Source: Caccovivens sp964594865 (lineage in GTDB: Bacteria > Bacillota > Clostridia > Christensenellales > UBA1242). Taken from it: a DNA stretch of 22,888 nucleotides. A program made the translations under genes and the position numbers. The stretch lies in NCBI GenBank assembly GCA_964594865.1, contig CAZQMZ010000013.1, positions 1 to 22,888 on the forward strand, read 5' to 3'. The notes beneath the pieces were generated by a model that did not search any database, was not told the DNA's origin, and saw nothing but the letters and a program-made list of their open reading frames with translations. Every line of letters starts with the position of its first letter. Positions within the stretch are counted from its first letter, which is position 1. Below are positions 8,501 to 14,836 of the stretch, in pieces.

Positions 8501-11112
8501 TAAGTGAAAACACAATTGAAGAAATCATCGATTTCATTTACGAAAACTTTGGAGAATATTTGGAATCTGAGGACGGCGAAATTGTTGACGACATTCTTGG
8601 AAGTCTTGAAACAACAACCAGTGCATTTAAGGTGATTTTGCCAGCAATCGACCAAATTTATGGAAAATGGGTGACACTTTTGACAGAAAATGGCACATAT
8701 AACGGCATCCAAATCAATATTGGAAAAACCGTTTCTCGTGAAAATATTGTCAAAACTCAAACAGTATACAACGACGAAACAGGTGTGTGGGAGACGGTGC
8801 AAACTTATTCTTCGGACATTGCGGACTATGGCGGACAGGGAAATGTTTTGCAATATGGTGAGAATTCTTGGTTCTATAACATTGTTATGCAACTCTATAT
8901 TCAAAACATTGACGAAAACAATCAACAAATTTTGCCAACAAAAATTATTTTGGGAGCGAATATATATGATCCTAACACCGTGCTCTATGCCGATTACAGC
9001 GAATATTTGCTTGATTGTGAAGAAAGTGTGACATCAGATCTCAACTTTGCGATTTATTTGACAAACATCTTCGTTGGGAATGATGTCAAAAGTTTGGACG
9101 GAATTTTCATTAGCGATTCAAGTTCTTCCCAAAACATCTGTGCTGTGAAGTCCAACTATGATCAAACCAATTTGGAAGAGTTCAATTCATACACCACTCT
9201 TCTTGAAATTGTTGAAACAGCAAAGAATTATGCTTTGGAAACAACATATCAATTCAGCATTGACGGAACAATTTCTGCTCAAGATTCAACAACAGAGATT
9301 GGCGGAAAAGTCAGGGTTAAGGTGGAAGAAGTTGAAGGTGAGGCAAATGCTTCTGGAATTGACCTTTTCGACGGAATGGCGCTCACTGTTCAAGCAACAA
9401 ATTTGGATGTGGTTCAAAAGACAAACGGCACAGCCACTGCCGAGCACTTGATCAATCTCATCTATGAAAGCGACGGCGATGGGCTGTTTGTGACATACAC
9501 ACATGACAACCTTGCTGACGATTCAAGCGGTGTGACGGCAAACAACAACATTGGAAGCAACTATTTCAGAGCGAAGATTGGAAACTCCAATTTGAGTGAG
9601 ATAATTTCAATGTTGGTTGCACTTTTGAACATCGACCTTGGTGACAGTTTGACGCAAGCGTTGAGTCTTGACAAAAATCCAAACACCACAGACTTCTCTT
9701 TCTTGCAAAAACTTCTTGGCATCAGCACAACTTCTGAAAGCGTGGACATTTCAAAGGCTGACCAAATTTTGAGTTCAGTTGAGAGCATGACAAAGATGCT
9801 CAAAAACATCAAACTTGACAAAGTTTTGACAGATGAAAGTCAGGGGCTATATCAAACAACACTCACAATCACTTTGGACTTCAACGCAGATGATGAAGAG
9901 AGTGCAGGACAAAACTATGCCACACTTAAACTTGTCTTTGAGCAAGAGATTGAATCTTCAAATGTGGTGCAAAAACTCAGTCAAATTTCCATACAAGATG
10001 TGGTGATTGGCGAAAGCACAATGAATTTCGTCATTGAAATTGAAGAATTTGACAACAATTTTGACTATTTCACAAACAATCCAAAAGACGACCACATTGA
10101 TTTCAGCGAACTTTCTTCTTTCATGGACACGGCAACAAACACACTCAACCAAGTTGAATCAGCAAGCGAAAGCGACAAGGCGAGTTTGGAAACTGCGACA
10201 CACAGTTTCAACTATAAGGGCACTGCGTCGATTGATATCAATCTTTCAGAACTTGATTCGGTTTTGTTTGGTTGGCTACTTAAATTAATTGGAAGCGTTG
10301 GAAGAATTAATGTCGGAATTGATTTATATGGTTCAATTGATGTAAATGGAGAACTTTATCTTTATATTCAACTCGAAATCACATCAACCGGAATTGGAAG
10401 TTGGATTTTCAGTGACAGTCCAGACACAATATATACAATCTTGGAATATAATGCGAACGGTGATGGACTGCTGACAATAAGAAGATATAGTGTGAGTGAA
10501 GAATTAGACACAAGTAGTTGGTTAGTTTGGGAATGGTTTTATTGGACAAAAGTCGCAAGAGCCACATTGTCCAATAATTCATATTCAATTTCATACAGCC
10601 TTTCAGATCTTGGTAATTTGGATACACTATATAATTTCATTCAGGATATAATGGGCTTGAATTCAACAGGAATTTCAATCATTGAGGCAGCTATAGAAAA
10701 TATTGAAGCTCATCCAACCTTGGAACAGGCATTGCTTGGTTTTGAAAAGACAAGTTCGGGTTATGATTTGCTGGTGAGTGGTTCGAATCTTATGGGAATC
10801 AGCAATGTCAACGACATGACAATTTCTTTGGGGACATCGTCACTTGACGCATATGATTCTGACGGGCAATTCGTCAAGACATATTCATACATTCAATCAA
10901 TCGCAACAAACATCGAGATTGCAAACATTGTGTTTATCGACTTGAATTTGGATTCGGTTGACGGAACATCATACACCACTGCGAGCGCTAATGTTCGAGA
11001 GTCATATAATGATAGCGCCACATCGGGCGAGCTTGTCGGTGGGTTGACAATCTACACAAATGACTATTGTCGAAAACAATATTTAAAGGCTTTGGGCTTG
11101 ACAACGTCTTGA
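5521..11112 (+). CDS. 1863-aa anchored extracellular protein with repeated beta-rich modules
   Basis: The start is ATG 5521, six bases after AAGGAGG (5508-5514); the frame stays open upstream to 5416 but only inside the previous gene. Residues 17-36 form one N-terminal membrane helix with basic residues before it, so the remaining 1820 residues should lie outside. They are strongly acidic and beta-rich. A strand motif recurs at about 127 (VGSYVFLTL), 352 (VYVDQVVYLDVDG), 578 (LENVLYVKLGD), 758 (IVDNMIYLEYGN) and 975 (YLIDNTVYIDLNG), each followed by an amphipathic Phe/Ile/Leu/Glu-rich helical stretch. Spacing is 180-226 residues. The motif resembles strands of LppX/LprG/LolA-type lipid-binding folds (inference from pattern). 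Cys 410, 415, 417 and 420 form a tight cluster. There is no LPXTG or other wall-anchor at the C terminus. A strong terminator follows. Confidence 0.85.
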   Translation: MAEIKKPNTFFPKVFKTFTIYIFSTLLVFFVYIQIFGNVSPTILQLPTGSVGAEETSVFGSFVNSFGNFENIDADFELTFSNSTSPNVAEEDKVTLSISGNVVYDGSGLSLDLELSLNEQDYSFQVAYVGSYVFLTLENQEDENSGATTTYMFDASTISTNGDISFSDILDFATSTLGLDLSFLDDVASSFGIDLNNFDVSSLMSILDTSKSKELDDGGYEVVINIKNVIELDIICDENYNIISATSNHIKVNYNELYLNLNVNKMNNVLVSTGEETDVSVNYEITGDEVDLTGLALNAEYTSNLFDNEHIVGTFSLKSGNDNLEGKIYIDTQDTLQIAVVTDLAGAKVQIVYVDQVVYLDVDGARLSFDIDNLNVLKNQIELVFEQYGDEIYDVFIEVLESLIGDQLGCGNEDCTCEKCEFDLDVEISNFVENFDMLTFLKKVFAEKFSLTEYLPISSVLTENSYVLSWKNGFSIELFSENVSIDEDMVLKKVRVVYGDFEFEIEFDVAESGYDFGMENEDFYDLLSNQSGVLTFTYTDENGNSVKFDFDIELGLTEEFYAHMYGTVLNEEIEILILENVLYVKLGDVCTCVDLTDFDKIVNLVEIFTENELIFLDLGITEQILQVLEFLMSFTANENVELSFDGIKNFAYTISEERDKISIVLDIDSNLSVKIVLQEYAEFEKASAPTVTDEIDSVLTKVKNLIEFFESETFGFNFSLNYNGLALDGTFIYEKDDQGNLIEISLKNVFGEKAVIRIVDNMIYLEYGNYMKFKFDMPESTGNSDFFSILEDILYDQLGVTVQLGEFENLAEILLTYSLSDYAQNMSLSISGSLQNLSLTLSQLGKSTGIAIMNILTADIIFDVDVLSGVNFKFFDSVITGNLTIDYNANGISDFNPDDFSYYQTNYVEALLGSLETDEGVIAFSSDIAIRYSNNNFYGELTALLIPTEDESGDLTYTPAISLYTTSLGLSTYVYLIDNTVYIDLNGLQIYADLSENTIEEIIDFIYENFGEYLESEDGEIVDDILGSLETTTSAFKVILPAIDQIYGKWVTLLTENGTYNGIQINIGKTVSRENIVKTQTVYNDETGVWETVQTYSSDIADYGGQGNVLQYGENSWFYNIVMQLYIQNIDENNQQILPTKIILGANIYDPNTVLYADYSEYLLDCEESVTSDLNFAIYLTNIFVGNDVKSLDGIFISDSSSSQNICAVKSNYDQTNLEEFNSYTTLLEIVETAKNYALETTYQFSIDGTISAQDSTTEIGGKVRVKVEEVEGEANASGIDLFDGMALTVQATNLDVVQKTNGTATAEHLINLIYESDGDGLFVTYTHDNLADDSSGVTANNNIGSNYFRAKIGNSNLSEIISMLVALLNIDLGDSLTQALSLDKNPNTTDFSFLQKLLGISTTSESVDISKADQILSSVESMTKMLKNIKLDKVLTDESQGLYQTTLTITLDFNADDEESAGQNYATLKLVFEQEIESSNVVQKLSQISIQDVVIGESTMNFVIEIEEFDNNFDYFTNNPKDDHIDFSELSSFMDTATNTLNQVESASESDKASLETATHSFNYKGTASIDINLSELDSVLFGWLLKLIGSVGRINVGIDLYGSIDVNGELYLYIQLEITSTGIGSWIFSDSPDTIYTILEYNANGDGLLTIRRYSVSEELDTSSWLVWEWFYWTKVARATLSNNSYSISYSLSDLGNLDTLYNFIQDIMGLNSTGISIIEAAIENIEAHPTLEQALLGFEKTSSGYDLLVSGSNLMGISNVNDMTISLGTSSLDAYDSDGQFVKTYSYIQSIATNIEIANIVFIDLNLDSVDGTSYTTASANVRESYNDSATSGELVGGLTIYTNDYCRKQYLKALGLTTS

Positions 11113-11119
11113 TTTAAAT

Positions 11120-11152
11120 AAAAAAAGATGTCATATTTTGACATCTTTTTTT
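11120..11152 (+). terminator. Terminator of the surface-protein operon
   Basis: AAAAAAGATGTCA pairs with TGACATCTTTTTT around a short loop and is followed by a T run, just after the stop at 11112. The flanking A and T runs let it work on both strands. Confidence 0.9.
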
Positions 11153-11247
11153 ATCAATCTTAATCTCTGTTTTTGCAGTTGTCTTCGCACCATATCTTGC
11201 ACAAATTTTTGTTCATCTTTCAATACATCAGGACACTTAATGTAAAT

Positions 11248-11273
11248 AAAAAGAGCATTTTCGCTCTTTTTTT
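11248..11273 (-). terminator. Terminator of the hisS-metG unit
   Basis: GAGC and GCTC with flanking A/T pairs form AAAAAGAGC...GCTCTTTTT. On the minus strand a T run follows, about 25 bases after the metG stop (11299). The hairpin is symmetric, so it can also back up the terminator at 11120-11152. Confidence 0.8.
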
Positions 11274-11298
11274 ATCTATTTTTTTGGTTATTTCTTAA

Positions 11299-12990
11299 CT
11301 ATTCCAATTCTGCTTTATATCTATCGATTGTTTCGTCATCAATGCGTGCAAAAAGTGGTTTTGGTAAGTTGACTTTGTGTGACTTAGCAACGTTGATTTT
11401 TGAAGCGTCTTGCCACATTTCTGGGGCATTTGGCGTTTTCTCAAAATTGAGCTGTTCTGTCCAAATTTCTGCCGTTCGATTTGGTATGATTGGACTTGCC
11501 ACAATTGCGAGTGCTTTTGCCATGTTGAGACAGAGATAGAGCACTTTCTTTGCGCCGTCAATGTCGCCATTTTTGATGAGCGTCCAAGGGGCAGTTTTTT
11601 CGAGATATGTGTTGCCAATCGACGCAAAATTCATGATTTCTTTATATGCCAAGCGGAACTCAGTCTTCGCAAACAAATCGGCGATCTTTTCTGGAATGGT
11701 TTGAATGGCATTCACCATTTCCACATCGTTTTCAGTTAAACTGTTCTTGATGTCGGCAAAATCAATTCCAAGTGCACCGGCAAAGTTTTTGTTGATCATA
11801 TTTAGTGTGCGGTTGAAGAAGTTTCCATATTTACCCACAAGTTCGGAATTGGTGTTGAGCTTGAAGCCTTCATATGTGAAATCGCTGTCTTTATTTTCAG
11901 GGAAAATAGAAACAAGGTAGGCGCGCAATGCATCGATGTCAATATCGCTGTCAAAAAGTTTGTCGCAAAAGATTCCCACATGATTTGATTTAGAAAATTT
12001 TTGCCCTTCAAAGTTTAGGAAGTTGAATCCAACAACATTGGTTGCAAGGTTATATTTCTTGCAGGCAAGCTCCATGCTTGGGAAGAAAACGGCATGAAAA
12101 TCGATGTTATCTTTACCGATGAAGTTGTATATCTCGCACTCGTTGTTTTGCCAGCGGTCTCTCACCATTGCGTCGCCACCAAATTCTTTTGTGATGGAAA
12201 TATATCCAATTGGCGCGTCAAACCAAACATAGAAAACCTTGTCTTCAAAGCCTTTCAATGGAACTTTGATTCCCCATGGAATGTCGCGAGTTATGCAACG
12301 AGGTCGCAGGCCTTCTTTAAACCATTTATTTGTCATGCTGTATACGTGCGAGCGCCAAAGATCCTTTTTGCTTTCCACCCATTTTTGCAACTGTGGTTGA
12401 AGTTTATCCAGACTGATATAGATGTGTTGCGTATCCTTTTTCACAGCCTTATTTCCGCAAAAAGAACATTTTGGGTCGATCAATTCATCAAGCTCATAAG
12501 TCTTTCCGCATTGGTCGCATTGGTCGCCATAGGCTTTGTCATAGCCACAATATGGACAAACACCTTTGACGAAACGGTCGGCAAGGGCGATGTGATCGTG
12601 CTCACAAAAGAGCATATGGCTTTCGTGCACTTCGGTGTAGCCATTTTTGTAGATTTCATTGAAAAAGTCAACAGTCACTTCTTCGTGAGTTTTTGTGTTT
12701 GTTCCGCTCCAAAAATCAAAGTTTATGGAGAGTTTGTCGGCAATTTCTTTCATTTTACCGTTCATTTTTGAAATATATTCTTCCGGTTTCAAACCAATTT
12801 CTTTTGCGGAGATGTAACTTGCAGAGCCGTGGTCGTCAGTTCCGCTGACATAAATCGCATCGTTGCCATAAGTTTTGTGGAAACGTGTGAAGATATCAGC
12901 CGGAAGCCAACATCCAACAACGTGTCCAAGGTGAGGGAGTCCGTTGACATACAAAAGGGCGGCAGTCACCAAAATTTTTTTCTTTTTCAT
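11299..12990 (-). CDS. metG: Methionyl-tRNA synthetase (MetG1 type)
   Basis: This 563-aa class I synthetase charges tRNA-Met, including the initiator tRNA encoded at 22546. The HIGH signature is HLGH (20-23) and the KMSKS loop is KFSKS (331-335). The connective-peptide domain has two zinc knuckles: C145, C148, C158 and C161, then C175 and C178. The double knuckle, with the GDQCDQCG spacing, marks the E. coli/archaeal MetG1 group rather than the single-knuckle Bacillus form. The C-terminal tRNA-binding domain found in many longer MetRS is absent; the protein ends after the helical anticodon-binding domain. ATG 12990 follows AAAAGGA on the minus strand. It lies 102 bases downstream of hisS on the same strand, in a very AT-rich gap with no obvious separate promoter. 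Confidence 0.97.
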   Translation of the reverse strand: MKKKKILVTAALLYVNGLPHLGHVVGCWLPADIFTRFHKTYGNDAIYVSGTDDHGSASYISAKEIGLKPEEYISKMNGKMKEIADKLSINFDFWSGTNTKTHEEVTVDFFNEIYKNGYTEVHESHMLFCEHDHIALADRFVKGVCPYCGYDKAYGDQCDQCGKTYELDELIDPKCSFCGNKAVKKDTQHIYISLDKLQPQLQKWVESKKDLWRSHVYSMTNKWFKEGLRPRCITRDIPWGIKVPLKGFEDKVFYVWFDAPIGYISITKEFGGDAMVRDRWQNNECEIYNFIGKDNIDFHAVFFPSMELACKKYNLATNVVGFNFLNFEGQKFSKSNHVGIFCDKLFDSDIDIDALRAYLVSIFPENKDSDFTYEGFKLNTNSELVGKYGNFFNRTLNMINKNFAGALGIDFADIKNSLTENDVEMVNAIQTIPEKIADLFAKTEFRLAYKEIMNFASIGNTYLEKTAPWTLIKNGDIDGAKKVLYLCLNMAKALAIVASPIIPNRTAEIWTEQLNFEKTPNAPEMWQDASKINVAKSHKVNLPKPLFARIDDETIDRYKAELE

Positions 12991-13092
12991 TTTTTCATCC
13001 TTTTTTATTTTCTTAAATTTTATTATGTTTTTTTAGTTTTTTTTAAAATTTTGATTATTTTGAAGATTTTTTTTGATTATTTTTTAAAAATT

Positions 13093-14400
13093 TCATCTTT
13101 TTGATTTGATAATGCTGACAATTTCGTCAATTGTTTCGGTGAGTTGTTCTCCTGTTTCCATGTTTTTCAATGTGTAGGTTTGAGATTTGACTTCATCTTC
13201 ACCGACAATCAAAACAAATTTGATTTTTCGCCTGTTGGCTTCTTTCATTTTTGACTTGAAAGATTTGTTTTCGTATAAACAATCAACTTTGACACCTTTT
13301 TCACGCAAAGTTTTCATGAGTTCAAGCCCAGCAGAAAGTGTTTCGTCAAATGTGATGATTGCAACTTCCATTTCGTTTGTTTGCGACAAGTCAAAATAAT
13401 TGTCCTGCAAAAGCAAATCAAAAAGACGGGTGATTCCAACGCTCATGCCCATGCCGGGCATCTTATCGTTGGAGAAATAACTGCAAAGATTTTCAAATCT
13501 TCCGCCACCACCAACAGCATCAGAATGATTTTTCAAAAAACCTTCAAACACTGTGCCGGTGTAATAATCATGACCGCGGAAAATGGAAAGGTTGTAAGTC
13601 ACTGCTTTTGAACCTAAATTTTTCAAAAACTTGTCCACTTCTTGAAGTTCTTTCAATCCAGCTTTGAAAGTATCATTTTGGCAAAAATTTTGCAAATTTT
13701 CGGTTATTTTTTCAATTTTTCCATTCGTTTTTGCCAATTTTATCAATTTTTCGCTTTCTTCTTCGCTTAATCCAATTTCAAGTAATTGTTTTTTTGCACC
13801 TTCTATGGAAATTTTTTCAAGCTTGTCAAGGATTGTCAAAATGTCTTTCGAAAGTTCAATTTTGCCAAGCTCTTCAATGAATCCAATAAGGATTTTTCGG
13901 TTTGAAACACGTATCTCAATTGAAAGACCGAGCGCGTCAAAGCATTGTTCAAAAAGATTGATACATTGTGCGTCGGCAACAAGTGAAAGTTCGCCATCCC
14001 CAATTATGTCGGCATCGCATTGATAGAACTCTCTGAAACGACCTTTTTGAGGGCGCTCGCCACGATATACTTTGCCAATTTGAAAACGTTTGAATGGAAA
14101 ATTAAGTTCATTTTTATGCATGGAAACAAATCTTGCGAGGGGCACAGTGAGATCATAGCGCATGCACATGTCGGTGTCGCCTTTGCAGAAGCGAAAGATT
14201 TGTTTGTCGGTTTCTCCACCGCTTTTGGCAAGAAGTGTATCAGAATGTTCCAAAACGGGCGTATCCAACGGAACAAAACAATTTTTCTTGAAGACTTCTT
14301 CAAGTTTGTTCAAAAGGCTGGAAAAAAGCATTTGTTCTTTCGGCATAAGTTCCCAAAAGCCTTGCAATTTTCTCGGTGTGATAAGTTTGTTTTCAGCCAT
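13093..14400 (-). CDS. hisS: Histidyl-tRNA synthetase
   Basis: A 435-aa class II synthetase. I take ATG 14400 as the start, nine bases after GGAG (14413-14410); a TTG five codons upstream overlaps the ribosome site. Motifs include RYDLTVPLARF (81-91), motif 2 as VYRGERPQKGRFREFYQCDADIIG (111-134), the histidine-specific loop RGHDYYTGTVFE (275-286) and a glycine-rich motif 3 (VGGGGRFE). An anticodon-binding domain forms the last 95 residues. The REFYQCDADIIG form of motif 2 is the archaeal/eukaryotic-like version, where typical bacteria have a RFHQLGVEVFG-like sequence, and RGHDYYTG replaces the usual RGLDYYTG. No T-box leader is seen; its promoter is at 14457-14486. It probably shares a transcript with metG. 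Confidence 0.96.
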   Translation of the reverse strand: MAENKLITPRKLQGFWELMPKEQMLFSSLLNKLEEVFKKNCFVPLDTPVLEHSDTLLAKSGGETDKQIFRFCKGDTDMCMRYDLTVPLARFVSMHKNELNFPFKRFQIGKVYRGERPQKGRFREFYQCDADIIGDGELSLVADAQCINLFEQCFDALGLSIEIRVSNRKILIGFIEELGKIELSKDILTILDKLEKISIEGAKKQLLEIGLSEEESEKLIKLAKTNGKIEKITENLQNFCQNDTFKAGLKELQEVDKFLKNLGSKAVTYNLSIFRGHDYYTGTVFEGFLKNHSDAVGGGGRFENLCSYFSNDKMPGMGMSVGITRLFDLLLQDNYFDLSQTNEMEVAIITFDETLSAGLELMKTLREKGVKVDCLYENKSFKSKMKEANRRKIKFVLIVGEDEVKSQTYTLKNMETGEQLTETIDEIVSIIKSKR

Positions 14401-14456
14401 AAACCAATTCTCCAATTCTCTTTTTTTTGATTATCTATCTTTCTTATATAAAGGAA

Positions 14457-14486
14457 ATTTTAATACAAAATTCGTGTATTTGTCAA
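14457..14486 (-). promoter_or_regulatory. Promoter of hisS-metG
   Basis: On the minus strand TTGACA (14486-14481) and TAAAAT (14462-14457) are separated by 18 bases. Start near 14450 leaves a leader of about 50 bases, too short for a T-box. A perfect DnaA box lies about 40 bases upstream. Confidence 0.7.
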
Positions 14487-14525
14487 GCATATTTATACTT
14501 CGACTTCTCCACTCTTTTATTCCAC

Positions 14526-14641
14526 TTATCCACAAATTTATAAATATACATTTCAATTTATGATTATTCAAAAGGTAAAATCGGCTTAAAATTGTGATAA
14601 AACCACATGAGTTATCCACATTTCCACATTTTTGTGGACAA
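14526..14641. promoter_or_regulatory. DnaA-box cluster
   Basis: The perfect consensus TTATCCACA occurs at 14526-14534 and 14612-14620 on the plus strand. TTGTCCACA (one mismatch) is on the minus strand at 14641-14633, and ATTTCCACA (two mismatches) at 14620-14628. The last two face each other as a CCACA-TTTT-TGTGG hairpin (14624-14637). Three closely spaced boxes in 30 bases is more than expected by chance in AT-rich DNA. Confidence 0.7.
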
Positions 14642-14644
14642 ACC

Positions 14645-14673
14645 TTGACAATTTTTTGTTTCAAACTTATAAA
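14645..14673 (+). promoter_or_regulatory. Unassigned plus-strand promoter beside the DnaA boxes
   Basis: TTGACA (14645-14650), a 17-base spacer and TATAAA (14668-14673). No plus-strand gene follows; the next 150 bases are AT-rich and then helD runs in the opposite direction. It could drive a small or antisense RNA, or transcription through the AT-rich element, or be a chance match. Confidence 0.4.
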
Positions 14674-14760
14674 AAATATAATTTTAAGGCAAATTTTCAA
14701 AAAATGGGATAATTTTAAATGTTGGCATTTTGCATAAATTTTTATAATTTTGTAAATCAA

Positions 14761-14808
14761 AAAATGTAAAAGTTAATTTAATAGATTTTTTGCATATTTT
14801 TACATTTT
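14761..14808. repeat. A/T-rich inverted repeat downstream of helD
   Basis: AAAATGTAAAA (14761-14771) is the exact reverse complement of TTTTACATTTT (14798-14808), with a 26-base loop. On the minus strand a T run follows, so it may be a weak terminator for the gyr-helD transcript. It has only one G-C pair. Confidence 0.4.
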
Positions 14809-14836
14809 CAATTTTTGTATAAATTTTCAGTTTAAT

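Larger units (their letters stand above)
14401..14836. other. 436-bp intergenic region, candidate origin or DnaA-regulated site
   Basis: No gene is supported here. A 109-codon minus-strand frame (14431-14760) needs a TTG start without a ribosome site and runs through the DnaA boxes. The region holds the hisS promoter, a DnaA-box cluster, an unassigned plus-strand promoter and a long, almost pure A/T stretch (about 14651-14830) next to the boxes. That is the usual layout of a bacterial origin: boxes beside an unwinding element. No dnaA gene is in the window, so the role is unproven. Confidence 0.5.

Noticed and set aside
12094..12771. 225-codon plus-strand frame
   Set aside because: It lies inside metG on the opposite strand; metG has all family motifs, so this is an antisense shadow.
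14431..14760. 109-codon minus-strand frame upstream of hisS
   Set aside because: TTG start, no ribosome site, and it reads through the DnaA boxes and AT-rich flank.
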